Shown piece by piece: positions 13,181-22,412 of a DNA stretch of 64,000 nucleotides; positions within the stretch are counted from its first letter, which is position 1, and each line of letters opens with the position of its first letter. Position numbers and translations under genes: made by a program. Origin of the DNA: Shewanella carassii (GTDB taxonomy: Bacteria; Pseudomonadota; Gammaproteobacteria; Enterobacterales; Shewanellaceae); contig NZ_NGVS01000007.1 of NCBI RefSeq assembly GCF_002777975.1, positions 174,070 to 238,069 of the forward strand, given 5' to 3'. The notes under the pieces are model-generated. The model worked only from the letters and a program-made list of their open reading frames with translations, did no database searches and was not told the origin of the DNA.

Positions 13181-15346
13181 TCAGTCTACCAGACCTCGGC
13201 GCTTGAGCAGCGCATCCACTGTGGGTTTCTGGCCGCGGAACTGGATGTAGTCTTGCATCAGATCCTCACTGTTCCCCTTGGAGAGAATTGCCTGACGATA
13301 CTTGTCACCATTGGCTCGTTTGAGGCCGCCTTCTGCCATGGTATGGGCAAAGGCGTCGGCTGCGAACACTTCGGTCCACAGGTAAGCGTAATATCCGGCC
13401 GAGTAACCGCCGCCGAATACATGACTGAAATAAGTCGACTGGTAACGCGGCAACACAGGCGCATAATCCAGGCCGTGCTTGGCGCGGGCCTTGGCTTCGA
13501 AGGATTTAACGTCCGCCACTGGTTCACCGGCCTTTAAGGAATGCCACTCCATATCAAGCAGCGCCGCGGCCAGGTACTCTACCGTGTCATAACCCTGGTT
13601 GAAGCTGGCCGCTGCACGCACCTTTTCCAGCAAGGCTTGCGGAATCGGCTCGCCGGTTTTGTAATGTTTGGCATAGTGAGCCAAAACATCCGGATCTGTG
13701 GCCCAATCCTCGTTGGCCTGGGAGGGGAACTCAACAAAGTCCCTCGGGGTAGCGGTACCAGCCAGGCTTGGGTATTTCACCTGCGAGAACAAACCGTGAA
13801 TGCCGTGACCAAACTCATGGAACATGGTGGTCACTTCATCAAAGGTCATCAGCGTAGGCTGACCTTCGGCTGGTTTGGGAATATTGAGCGCGTTGTAGAC
13901 CACAGGTTTGTTATCCAAAAGGAAACTCTGGGTCACCAACTCATCCATCCAGGCGCCACCGCTCTTGCCCACTCTGGCGTAAGGGTCCAGATAGAAAAGC
14001 CCGATGGAGCTGCCGTCTTCATTGAATACTTCCCAGGCGCGGACATCCTCCTGCCATACCGGCAGATCCTTGCGCTCTTTCATCGTGATGCCGTAGAACT
14101 TCTGCATGGCGTAGAACATGCCGTCATTCAGCACTGTATTGAATTCGAAGTAGGGCTTGATCTGGCTCTCATCCAGATCGTATTTGGCCTTGCGAACCTG
14201 CTCGGCATAGAAGGCCCAGTCCCATGGCTGCAGCTCAAAGTCGGCACCACTAGCCTTGATTTGCGCCTGGATATCCTTGCCTTCAGCCTTAGCCTTGGCA
14301 ACGGCCTTGGGTGCCAGGTCATCCAAAATGGCAAATACCGCATCCGGATTAGCGGCCATCTGATCGGCCAGTACATAGTCAGCCCAGGTTTCATAACCCA
14401 GCAGTTTGGCCTTTTCGGCGCGCAACTGTGCCTGCTTGAGTACGATAGGACCATTGCTGGCCATGGCACGATTGGCCGAAGTCTGCCAAATTTTCTCTCT
14501 CAGGCCTCTGTCCTCCAGGCTCGACAGCAGTGGTTGGCGGGTAGTATTCACCAGGCTTATCAGGTAGCCCTCTTTACCCGCTTCCTTGGCAGCGTTGGCC
14601 AGGGCGCCTATCTCGTCCTCACTCAAGCCTTTGAGCTGCGCCTTATCGGTCACCAGGATCACATCATCCTTGAACGACTTGAGAATGTTTTGCGAAAACT
14701 CGGTCGACAATGTAGCCAGCTCACCGTTGAGCTCACGCATTTGGGTCTTGTCGGCTTCGCTCAATTTGGCGCCGGCACGAACGAATTGATTGTAATAGAA
14801 GTCCACCAGGCGTTGATCTTGCGCGCTCAGGCTATCTTTATGGTGGTAGACGGCTTCAACCCGGGCAAACAACTTGGGATTGAGGAAAATATTGTCGCTG
14901 TGCTCGGTAAGCTTGGGAACGATTTCCCCTTGAATGGCTTGAAGCTCATCATTGGAAAGCAAGCTCACCATACTGAAAAACACTCTTGTTGTGCGGTTGA
15001 GAAGAGCGCCGCTCTTTTCCATCGCCACTATAGTGTTATCAAACGAAGCGGCTTCGCTGTTGTTAATTATGCTGGCGATCTGCTGCTTGTGTTCCTTGAG
15101 CCCGACTTCAAAGGCCGGCAGATAGTCTGCTGTCTTTATCTTGTCGAACTGCGGGGCATGATACTGCAGCGGACTTGGGCTGAGCAGCACATTGCTTGCG
15201 GTTTGCTCGGCACTTTTTGCCTCTGGCATACTTTGACTCACTTGTTTTACCTGGGTATTGCTGACGGTTTCATTGGTTTGCTGTTCGGCACAGGCACTCA
15301 GCACCAGTGCAGCGCCTATGGCGGTGGCGATTAATGTCTTACGCAT
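13181..15346 (-). CDS. M3-family lipoprotein peptidase, second copy
   Basis: Paralogue of the peptidase at 10385-12595, with the same architecture: lipoprotein signal (MRKTLIATAIGAALVLSAC, lipobox Cys at 19), an all-helical body and a C-terminal catalytic domain with HEXXH in MFHEFGHGIHGLFSQ. Length is 721 residues. Likely anchored facing the periplasm and active on oligopeptides. The two copies share long identical stretches near the C-terminus (for example RYQSTYFSHVFGGGYSAGYY against RYRSTYFSHIFSGGYSAGYY) but have diverged elsewhere, so the duplication is not recent. Confidence 0.92.
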   Translation of the reverse strand: MRKTLIATAIGAALVLSACAEQQTNETVSNTQVKQVSQSMPEAKSAEQTASNVLLSPSPLQYHAPQFDKIKTADYLPAFEVGLKEHKQQIASIINNSEAASFDNTIVAMEKSGALLNRTTRVFFSMVSLLSNDELQAIQGEIVPKLTEHSDNIFLNPKLFARVEAVYHHKDSLSAQDQRLVDFYYNQFVRAGAKLSEADKTQMRELNGELATLSTEFSQNILKSFKDDVILVTDKAQLKGLSEDEIGALANAAKEAGKEGYLISLVNTTRQPLLSSLEDRGLREKIWQTSANRAMASNGPIVLKQAQLRAEKAKLLGYETWADYVLADQMAANPDAVFAILDDLAPKAVAKAKAEGKDIQAQIKASGADFELQPWDWAFYAEQVRKAKYDLDESQIKPYFEFNTVLNDGMFYAMQKFYGITMKERKDLPVWQEDVRAWEVFNEDGSSIGLFYLDPYARVGKSGGAWMDELVTQSFLLDNKPVVYNALNIPKPAEGQPTLMTFDEVTTMFHEFGHGIHGLFSQVKYPSLAGTATPRDFVEFPSQANEDWATDPDVLAHYAKHYKTGEPIPQALLEKVRAAASFNQGYDTVEYLAAALLDMEWHSLKAGEPVADVKSFEAKARAKHGLDYAPVLPRYQSTYFSHVFGGGYSAGYYAYLWTEVFAADAFAHTMAEGGLKRANGDKYRQAILSKGNSEDLMQDYIQFRGQKPTVDALLKRRGLVD

Positions 15347-15820
15347 CTTGACTCCATTAACGGCAGGCTATTGCTTAGGGAGGGTACGAATCAGTCCTCA
15401 TGGCATTCTGCATAGGACTTGTTCGCACCTTCCATTGTTATAATTTGCTACCCGGGACACCTGTCTCGGCGGGGCAACAGCCCTGTTGATTCCCGCCATT
15501 ACCATAACAACTCTTCCGCTGTTTGGACAATGACTTAACTGTAAGAAATTCTGCCCTGGGCCTGATTGAACAAAGATCCTGCTTCAAGGCTGTGCAAACA
15601 CACCGGAATAGACACTAATGCCACTATCCGACAAGGCATTAACTTGCTACGCGTCACAAATTGTCACCGAATCATGACGTCAGATGTCACACAAGTGTCT
15701 TCAGCTTTGGCTATACTGCGCCGCGTTAACCAGATTAATCACATGGTTAACAGTGATCTAACCAGATGATGGGCGGGATAATCTCCCGGGGTCAATAATA
15801 AAAACCAAGAGTAGTAAACA
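15347..15820. promoter_or_regulatory. Divergent promoter region between M3 peptidase and CpdB-like genes
   Basis: 474 bases with no gene. A TATACT at 15712-15717 is a possible -10 box for the nucleotidase gene. Upstream of it are four GTCA(C) direct repeats at 15653, 15663, 15679 and 15686, which look like an activator-binding array. A PhoB box would need an 11-base period, which these spacings do not keep, so the regulator is unknown. Confidence 0.4.
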
Positions 15821-17872
15821 ATGCAAACCAAGACATTAATCACACTGGCGATTGCCGCCGCACTGGGACTCAGTGCCTGTAACAGCGACGACAAGGATGA
15901 ACCAACGGTGAGCGTAGATCTGCGGGTATTGGAAACCACAGATCTGCATACCAACATCATGGATTACAACTATTACAGCGGCAAGGAAGACCCCACTATA
16001 GGTCTGGCCCGTACCGCCAGCCTGATCCACGCCGCCCGCAAAGAAGTCACCAACACTGTATTGGTCGATAACGGCGATCTGCTGCAGGGCAGCCCCATGG
16101 GCGACTATATGGCCAAAGTGGGCATCGCCGATGGCGAAGTGCACCCCGCCTACAAGGCGATGAACCTGCTCGATTATGCCGTGGGTAACATAGGCAACCA
16201 CGAATTCAACTACGGCCTGGATTTTCTGGAAAAATCCCTCGCCGGCGCCCAGTTCCCCTATGTCAACGCCAACGTCTATTGTGATGCCGATGATTGCTGG
16301 AACGGGGTCAAAAAAGGTGACAACCTGTTTACCCCTTACCTCATCAAGGAAACCGAGGTTAAGGACACTGACGGCAACAGCCACAAGCTCAAGATTGGCT
16401 ATATAGGATTTGTGCCTCCGCAAATTATGCTGTGGGACAAGCAGAACCTCACCGGCAAGGTACGCGCCGAGAGCATAGTGGAGAGCGCCAAGAAATTTGT
16501 GCCGCAAATGAAGGCTGAAGGCGCCGATATCATTATCGCCATTCCACACTCAGGCATTGGCTCCACCGAAAACCCAGGCGATCCTGCTGCCGAAAACGCC
16601 ACCTATGCCCTCACCTATGTCGACGGTATTGATGCCATCATGTTCGGCCACAGCCACTCCGTCTTCCCCGATGCCCGCTATGGCGACTTGCCCAACACAG
16701 ATGTGGAAAAAGGCCTGCTTAACGGTGTCCCCGCCGTGATGCCGGGTCGCTGGGGCGACAACATGGGCCTGGTCGACTTCAAACTGCAACGTAAAGACGG
16801 CAAATGGACTGTGCTCTCGGCCCGCACCGAGGCACGCCCCATCTATGACGGCACCAACAAGACACCGCTGGTGGAAGCCGATAAGGACATTCACGACGCG
16901 GTTGAGCTGGAACACCAGGGCACTATGGCCTTTGTCGAGCAGCCAATCGGGGTCGCCGCCGCCGACATGTTCAGTTTCCTGACGCTGGTGCAGGACGACC
17001 CGACGGTGCAGATTGTCTCCGACGCCCAGATAACCAACGTCAAGGCCAAACTGCCGGAAGCACTCAAGTCATTGCCGGTGCTCTCTGCAGCCGCGCCGTT
17101 CAAGGCCGGTGGCCGTCACAGTACCACCAGTGATGCCGATCAGTATGTGATGGTGGACAAAGGGCCGCTGACCTTCAAGAACGCCGCCGATCTCTACCTC
17201 TACCCCAACACTATGGTGGCGGTTAAGCTAAACGGCGCTGAGCTGAAAGACTGGCTCGAGTGTTCGGCCAACCAGTTTAACCAAATAGATCCAGCCAGCA
17301 CTGAGCCGCAAGAGCTGGTGAACTATAACCACCCCACCTATAACTTTGATGTTATCGATGGCGTGACCTACAAGATAGACGTGACTCAACCGAGCAAATT
17401 CGACGCCGATTGTGCTCTGGTCAATGCCGATGCCTCGCGAATTGTGGATCTGGCCTTCACCGACAGCGAAGGCACTGTCTATACAGGTGAAACCCTGGCG
17501 GCCAAGGAGTTTATCGTCGCCTCCAACAACTACCGCGCCTTTGGCGGAAAGTTTGCCGGCACCGGCAGCGAGCACGTGGTACTGGAACTGCCGGACACCA
17601 ACCGTGAAGCTCTGGCGGCTTACATCACAGAGCAATCCAAGTACAATCCTGAAACCGACAAGTATGACGCCATGGTTAACCCCACGGCCGACTATAACTG
17701 GGACTTCAGGAATATAGATACGAATGTTGCTCTGGACATCCGCTTTGTCACCCAGGACAGTGACAAGGCCGCCAACTTCATCCAGGCCAACCAGCAAAGG
17801 ACCATGACCAAGCTGAGTACCGATGAACTGGGCTTTGCCGTCTACCGCATAGATCTCAAGCCTGCCCAATAA
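15821..17872 (+). CDS. cpdB: CpdB-like 2',3'-cyclic-nucleotide phosphodiesterase / 3'-nucleotidase, lipoprotein
   Basis: Envelope phosphoesterase that would strip phosphate from 2',3'-cyclic and 3'-nucleotides for salvage. The N-terminal metallophosphatase domain shows ETTDLHTNIMDYNYY, NGDLLQGSPMGDY, GNHEFNYGLDF and FGHSHSVFP. The C-terminal 5'-nucleotidase domain includes VASNNYRAFGGKF. Residues 1-20 form a lipoprotein signal (LGLSAC), whereas E. coli CpdB is a soluble periplasmic protein. Length 683 residues, close to the family's usual 650. It stands alone with a terminator at 17902. Confidence 0.88.
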   Translation: MQTKTLITLAIAAALGLSACNSDDKDEPTVSVDLRVLETTDLHTNIMDYNYYSGKEDPTIGLARTASLIHAARKEVTNTVLVDNGDLLQGSPMGDYMAKVGIADGEVHPAYKAMNLLDYAVGNIGNHEFNYGLDFLEKSLAGAQFPYVNANVYCDADDCWNGVKKGDNLFTPYLIKETEVKDTDGNSHKLKIGYIGFVPPQIMLWDKQNLTGKVRAESIVESAKKFVPQMKAEGADIIIAIPHSGIGSTENPGDPAAENATYALTYVDGIDAIMFGHSHSVFPDARYGDLPNTDVEKGLLNGVPAVMPGRWGDNMGLVDFKLQRKDGKWTVLSARTEARPIYDGTNKTPLVEADKDIHDAVELEHQGTMAFVEQPIGVAAADMFSFLTLVQDDPTVQIVSDAQITNVKAKLPEALKSLPVLSAAAPFKAGGRHSTTSDADQYVMVDKGPLTFKNAADLYLYPNTMVAVKLNGAELKDWLECSANQFNQIDPASTEPQELVNYNHPTYNFDVIDGVTYKIDVTQPSKFDADCALVNADASRIVDLAFTDSEGTVYTGETLAAKEFIVASNNYRAFGGKFAGTGSEHVVLELPDTNREALAAYITEQSKYNPETDKYDAMVNPTADYNWDFRNIDTNVALDIRFVTQDSDKAANFIQANQQRTMTKLSTDELGFAVYRIDLKPAQ

Positions 17873-17901
17873 GGCTGTCAGCTGAGACATAAAACGAACC
17901 A

Positions 17902-17924
17902 AGCGCCCTCAGGGGCGCTTTTTA
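17902..17924 (+). terminator. Terminator of the cpdB-like gene
   Basis: Stem AGCGCCC/GGGGCGCT with a three-base loop and five T residues, about 30 bases after the stop. Confidence 0.9.
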
Positions 17925-18042
17925 TGTTTCTTCACAGATTAAACTTGCCATGATTTAAGCCTTTGACAATGTTATAAAGTAAGTACAGTAAAACACCAGA
18001 CTCACTCAGCCGTCACGACGGCAAGATTGCAGGAAATCTTTT

Positions 18043-18663
18043 ATGTCTTCGATACCCGCGCCCTTCTCCCAAGCCTGTGAAAACAACCGCGAACCGATAC
18101 TCAGGATTCTCAAACAGGCATTCTCAGGCTGCCGCAGGGTATTGGAGATAGGCAGTGGTACCGGTCAGCACTCGGTCTACTTTGCCCCAGAGTTACCGCA
18201 CCTGGTGTGGCAATGCAGCGATCAACCCCAGTATCTGGATGGGATCCGCGCCTGGCATAGCAAACTCCCGGCGAGTAATCTGGCCGAGGTGATCACTCTG
18301 GAGGTGTGTTCCCCCTGGCCGCAGGCGGCAACTGAGCCGGCACCGGATGCCATCTATAGCGCCAATACTGCGCATATCATGAGCCAGCCCATGGTGGAAG
18401 CAATGTTTACCGGCATAGGCAAAGTATTGCAAAGCGGCGGCCGTTTCTGCCTCTATGGCCCTTTCAACTACCGAGGCGATTACAGCAGCGACTCCAACCG
18501 GGTGTTCGATGCCATGTTAAGGCAGCGCGATCCGCAAAGCGGCATTCGCGATCAGGAGTGGATCCTGATGCTGGCCGCAGCCCAGGGGCTTGAGCTTTGT
18601 CAGGATCATGCCATGCCCGCCAACAACCGCCTGCTGGAGTTTATTCGTAAAACGGTTCGCTAA
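18043..18663 (+). CDS. DUF938 SAM-dependent methyltransferase-like protein
   Basis: 206 residues with the class I methyltransferase motif I (VLEIGSGTGQHSVYFA, about residues 31-46) and the conserved DUF938 stretches APDAIYSANTAHIMS and GPFNYRGDYSSDSNRVFD. The family is widespread in proteobacteria; no substrate is known to me. The ATG at 18043 follows an AGGAAA site. It is transcribed alone and converges with the second methyltransferase at 18742-19533. Confidence 0.85.
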   Translation: MSSIPAPFSQACENNREPILRILKQAFSGCRRVLEIGSGTGQHSVYFAPELPHLVWQCSDQPQYLDGIRAWHSKLPASNLAEVITLEVCSPWPQAATEPAPDAIYSANTAHIMSQPMVEAMFTGIGKVLQSGGRFCLYGPFNYRGDYSSDSNRVFDAMLRQRDPQSGIRDQEWILMLAAAQGLELCQDHAMPANNRLLEFIRKTVR

Positions 18664-18741
18664 CGGAGGCAAAGTGATGGGCAAAACAAATGTTTTGCCT
18701 GAAAAGTCTAGGCGCTATCTGCCTCTGAAACGCCTTTGTTT

Positions 18742-19533
18742 TTACACGGCTTTGGCGTAGAGAAACAGATCTGTGGCCTTGACTTCACCCTGCTCCAGAT
18801 AGGGTTTACGCAGACTATCGATGAGCTCAAACCCGGCCGCGGCCAACTCACTGACGAAAAACACTTCGGGATAATAGTGGATAAAGACCCTGTCTCCAGC
18901 GCTGGAGCTTTGATAGCCGGACGCTTGATAGTCGTCCTCCATCGAGGCCAGATACAGGAGCCCGCCGTCATTCAGTAGCGCACGGCAGTCTTGCAGTAAG
19001 GCCATCACATCCTGACGTTCAAGATAAGGCGTGACGAAGAGCAGAAGTATTGCATCAAAACCCTCTGGCGAGTCTAAGCCTTCTAGGGCATTAAAGCCAT
19101 CAAGGGTATTAGAGCCATCAAAAGCCCCAAGGCTTACGGGCGTTGCTGCACTTTCAGACACATCGAGGGGAGCGATAGCCTGCACGGCATCAGTTTCAAG
19201 CAGCGACGTCAGACAACCAAGCTTGCGGCTATCCAGCCGATAAAAACGTCCCTCGGGTAACAATTCACCGGCAAGTGCCACCATGGCGGGCGCCGCATCT
19301 ATACCCACTATCTCGAGCTCAGGCACCCTTTTTGCCAACATGCCGCTGACATGCCCAGGGCCACAGCCGATATCCAGTAACCGCAGGCGCCGCCCGGCAC
19401 AGGCCTGATACTGCTTCAGCAAGGAGGCGAATCGGTTATGGGCCGAGTCATAACAATCGTTGCCGGCAAACTTATCCCGATAGGGAAGCGCCATTTTGTC
19501 AAAGGTGGCCACGGTTTCCCGGTACTTATCCAT
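18742..19533 (-). CDS. Class I SAM-dependent methyltransferase with a hexapeptide-repeat insert
   Basis: 263 residues. Motif I is LLDIGCGPGHVSGMLA near residue 53, followed by the acidic end of strand 2 (VGIDAAPAM) and a motif-IV-like GFDAILLLFVTPYL. The substrate is unknown. Between motif III and motif IV lies an unusual insert: four tandem hexapeptides DGSNTL, DGFNAL, EGLDSP, EGFDAI, the last being part of the normal fold. It begins after a GGGAGAG site. It lies downstream of purF on the same strand but beyond a terminator. Confidence 0.85.
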   Translation of the reverse strand: MDKYRETVATFDKMALPYRDKFAGNDCYDSAHNRFASLLKQYQACAGRRLRLLDIGCGPGHVSGMLAKRVPELEIVGIDAAPAMVALAGELLPEGRFYRLDSRKLGCLTSLLETDAVQAIAPLDVSESAATPVSLGAFDGSNTLDGFNALEGLDSPEGFDAILLLFVTPYLERQDVMALLQDCRALLNDGGLLYLASMEDDYQASGYQSSSAGDRVFIHYYPEVFFVSELAAAGFELIDSLRKPYLEQGEVKATDLFLYAKAV

Positions 19534-19588
19534 TGTGCTTCTCTCCCTGCACCATCAAGAGTCGAGGCTCAGCATACTGACTGGCACA

Positions 19589-19618
19589 GAAAAAAGCCAA
19601 CCTCAAGGGTTGGCTTTA
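19589..19618 (-). terminator. Terminator of purF
   Basis: Stem AAAGCCAACC / GGTTGGCTTT with a short loop and a T run on the minus strand, 30 bases after the purF stop. Confidence 0.88.
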
Positions 19619-19648
19619 TCAGAGAGGACTTATTCGCACCTTCCCTTA

Positions 19649-21163
19649 TCAAGGATGGCAGACGTTATGCAGCTCCAGGTTGGTACCTATATCCTTGTTG
19701 CGGTTGGCCTTGGCATCGTCGTTACGCAGCTGGGTCAGATGATCCAGATAGGCCTGATCCACATCCTTGGTGATGTAGTGACCATCAAACACTGAGGTTT
19801 CGAAGCGCTTGATATCTGGGTTTTCCATTCGCACCGCTTCCACCAGATCGCTCAGATCCTGGAAGATGATGCCATCTGCGCCAATGATACGGGCGATTTC
19901 ATCGGCATCACGGCCATGGGCAATCAGCTCATTGGAGGTTGGCATGTCTATGCCGTAAACGTTGGGGAAGCGGATTTCGGGCGCGGCCGAGGCGAAATAC
20001 ACCTTCTTGGCACCGGCTTCACGGGCCATCTCGATGATCTGCTCTGAAGTGGTACCACGCACTATGGAGTCGTCCACCAGCAGCACATTCTTGTCCTTGA
20101 ACTCGGCGTTGATGGCATTGAGCTTGCGTCTGACCGACTTCTTGCGCTCCTGCTGCCCAGGCATGATAAAGGTACGGCCGATATAGCGGTTCTTCACGAA
20201 TCCCTGACGGTAAGGCAGATCCATGCCACGGGCAATTTCCAGGGCGATATCACAGGAGGTTTCCGGAATAGGGATCACCACATCGATATCATGGTCATAC
20301 CATTCCTTACGGATCTTCTCACCCAGCTTGGCGCCCATGTTGACCCGGCTGGCATAGACTGACACCTTGTCTATGGTGGAGTCCGGACGGGCAAAGTAAA
20401 CGAATTCGAAGATACAGGGGGCATAACTTGGCGCTTCGGCGCACTGACGGGTAAACAACTCACCTTCCGTGGTGATATACACGGCTTCGCCGGGAGCCAC
20501 ATCGCGCATCACTTCGAAACCAACGGCATCCAGTGCCACGCTTTCTGAAGCCACCATATACTCGGTACCAGAGGCTGTCTCATGCTTGCCGAGCACCAGA
20601 GGGCGAATACCGAAAGGATCGCGAAATGCCACCAGGCCCTGACCAATAATCATGGCCACCACGGCGTAGGCACCGCGGGTATCGGCGTGCACCCGGGAGA
20701 CGGCATCGAACACTTCATCCGGGCTCAAGGTCAGGCTGTCGGTCTTGTCCAGCTCATCGGCCAACAGGTTGAGCAGCACTTCAGAGTCGGACGTGGTGTT
20801 CACATGGCGGCGCTTGTTACGCAGTCCTTCGGCCAGTTGCAGTGTGTTAGTCAGGTTGCCGTTGTGCGCCAGAGAGATCCCGAAAGGAGAGTTCACATAA
20901 AACGGTTGGGCTTCAGAGGCACTGGAGCTGCCGGCTGTGGGATAACGCACATGGCCTAAGCCGGCGTTGCCCTGCAGCCGCTGCATATGCTTGGGTTCAA
21001 ATACGTCCTTGACCAGACCATTGGCCTTACGCAGGCGAAAGGCATTCTGATCGATAGTCACTATGCCTGCAGCATCTTGGCCACGGTGTTGAAGCACTGT
21101 CAGTGCATCATAGATGGTCTGATTGACCGCCGAGCGGCCAACGATTCCGACGATACCACACAT
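19649..21163 (-). CDS. purF: Amidophosphoribosyltransferase
   Basis: First committed step of purine synthesis: PRPP plus glutamine to phosphoribosylamine. The N-terminus MCGIVGIVG exposes the nucleophile Cys after Met removal, and the PRPP-binding loop [17 protein letters not shown] lies near residue 365. The product is 504 residues, the same size as E. coli PurF (505). It is last in the minus-strand run folC-dedD-cvpA-purF, 43 bases after cvpA. I saw no convincing PurR operator upstream of cvpA. Confidence 0.97.
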   Translation of the reverse strand: MCGIVGIVGRSAVNQTIYDALTVLQHRGQDAAGIVTIDQNAFRLRKANGLVKDVFEPKHMQRLQGNAGLGHVRYPTAGSSSASEAQPFYVNSPFGISLAHNGNLTNTLQLAEGLRNKRRHVNTTSDSEVLLNLLADELDKTDSLTLSPDEVFDAVSRVHADTRGAYAVVAMIIGQGLVAFRDPFGIRPLVLGKHETASGTEYMVASESVALDAVGFEVMRDVAPGEAVYITTEGELFTRQCAEAPSYAPCIFEFVYFARPDSTIDKVSVYASRVNMGAKLGEKIRKEWYDHDIDVVIPIPETSCDIALEIARGMDLPYRQGFVKNRYIGRTFIMPGQQERKKSVRRKLNAINAEFKDKNVLLVDDSIVRGTTSEQIIEMAREAGAKKVYFASAAPEIRFPNVYGIDMPTSNELIAHGRDADEIARIIGADGIIFQDLSDLVEAVRMENPDIKRFETSVFDGHYITKDVDQAYLDHLTQLRNDDAKANRNKDIGTNLELHNVCHP

Positions 21164-21206
21164 GGGTAAGCTTCCTCATTGTAAGATGTTCTGATAATTG
21201 TATTTT

Positions 21207-21695
21207 TTATATTTTGGGTACAAAGCTTGAGGTATTTTCCAAGTAGTCAAAAAACCACTGGATAACCACCCCGAATTCGGGCACCAGTTGCGAACCCTGC
21301 CACCAATCGGTTTTGGGCGCGCCGGTAAAGGCATCCATAAAAAAGAGTATGGCACTGACTATCAATGCGCCGCGCAGCGCACCGAAACACAGGCCAAGAA
21401 TTCTGTCCGTTCCTGAGAGTCCTGTCTTGGAGACCAACTGGCCTATCAAATAGTTCACCAAGGCCCCCACTATCAGGGTGACAATAAACAGGATGGCGAT
21501 GGCGACCCCGTTTCGCAGCACCTCATCATTAATTTGGGTGATATGAACGGCAAGGTCCTGATAAAACTGACTGGCGATGAAAAAGGCGGCGAACCAAACC
21601 ACCAGCGACATGGCTTCTTTGGCAAAACCACGGATCAGACTGATAAGAGTCGATAATCCGATAACTATGATGATGGCGTAATCTATCCAAACCAT
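21207..21695 (-). CDS. cvpA: CvpA family inner-membrane protein
   Basis: 162-residue membrane protein with about four hydrophobic segments, starting MVWIDYAIIIVIGLSTLISL. E. coli CvpA is needed for colicin V production and for envelope resistance to bile salts; the molecular activity is unsettled. The fixed position before purF supports the call. Confidence 0.93.
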   Translation of the reverse strand: MVWIDYAIIIVIGLSTLISLIRGFAKEAMSLVVWFAAFFIASQFYQDLAVHITQINDEVLRNGVAIAILFIVTLIVGALVNYLIGQLVSKTGLSGTDRILGLCFGALRGALIVSAILFFMDAFTGAPKTDWWQGSQLVPEFGVVIQWFFDYLENTSSFVPKI

Positions 21696-21803
21696 GGGTA
21701 GAAGTATCCGGTGAAGATTTAAGTCGGCGGGATTCTACCAGAGAAGGCAAGCATTCTCACCCCCGGGGGCGTAAATAATTGCTTGCCGACTCGGGGCAAA
21801 CTG

Positions 21804-22394
21804 TCATCTTTCCTGTGGGTTATAGCGAACCACTTTACCCTTGAGTTTGGTCAACTCTTCAACCTTCTTCTGTTGCTGTTTGATGCGATCACTGGAGACA
21901 TCCGGACCGACAAACACCCGGGTCAGTTTGCCGTCCACAGGCTTGTCCGGCAAGGTATAGGCGCTGAATCCGGCCTTGCGCAATTTGGCTACCAGGGCTT
22001 TAACATTGGCCGCGTTACTGAAGGCGCCGAGCTGTAAAGTCCAGGCTGCATCACTGGGTTTAGCCTTGGGTTCGGGAGTCTTTTTGACCTCCTGTGGCTT
22101 GGATTGGGCGGTGTTGGAAACACTGTTTTCGATAGCCTTCACCTCGGGAGCGGGTTCGACTTCAACCTGAGGCTCGTCTGTCTCCTGTGCCAAGTCTAGG
22201 GTCTCGGCCAGATCTAGGGTTTCAAACTCTCCCGGCTCCGCCAATTGCGATTCGGTATCCGGCCGCAGCGGAATTTCGGTGAACTGCTCCTGCTGGCGCT
22301 CTTTCTTGCCATCGAGAATGTCCGGTAAAAAGATCACCCCCAAGGCGACCAACACTACGGTACCTACCAGACGGTTATGAAACTGAGTCGACAA
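21804..22394 (-). CDS. dedD: SPOR-domain cell-division protein DedD
   Basis: Bitopic inner-membrane protein of the divisome. A short cytoplasmic tail and a membrane segment (VGTVVLVALGVIFLPDIL, about residues 10-27) are followed by an acidic, Pro/Glu-rich linker and a C-terminal SPOR domain (WTLQLGAFSNAANVKALVAKL onward, about residues 115-190). The SPOR domain binds denuded septal peptidoglycan. 196 residues, slightly shorter than E. coli DedD. It starts 18 bases after folC, so it is in the same transcript. Confidence 0.9.
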   Translation of the reverse strand: MSTQFHNRLVGTVVLVALGVIFLPDILDGKKERQQEQFTEIPLRPDTESQLAEPGEFETLDLAETLDLAQETDEPQVEVEPAPEVKAIENSVSNTAQSKPQEVKKTPEPKAKPSDAAWTLQLGAFSNAANVKALVAKLRKAGFSAYTLPDKPVDGKLTRVFVGPDVSSDRIKQQQKKVEELTKLKGKVVRYNPQER

Positions 22395-22412
22395 AATATC
22401 TTCCTTCCAGTC

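Noticed and set aside
13541..15334. 597-residue plus-strand open frame inside the second M3 peptidase gene
   Set aside because: Antisense of a well-supported gene; no recognisable domain or ribosome-binding site.
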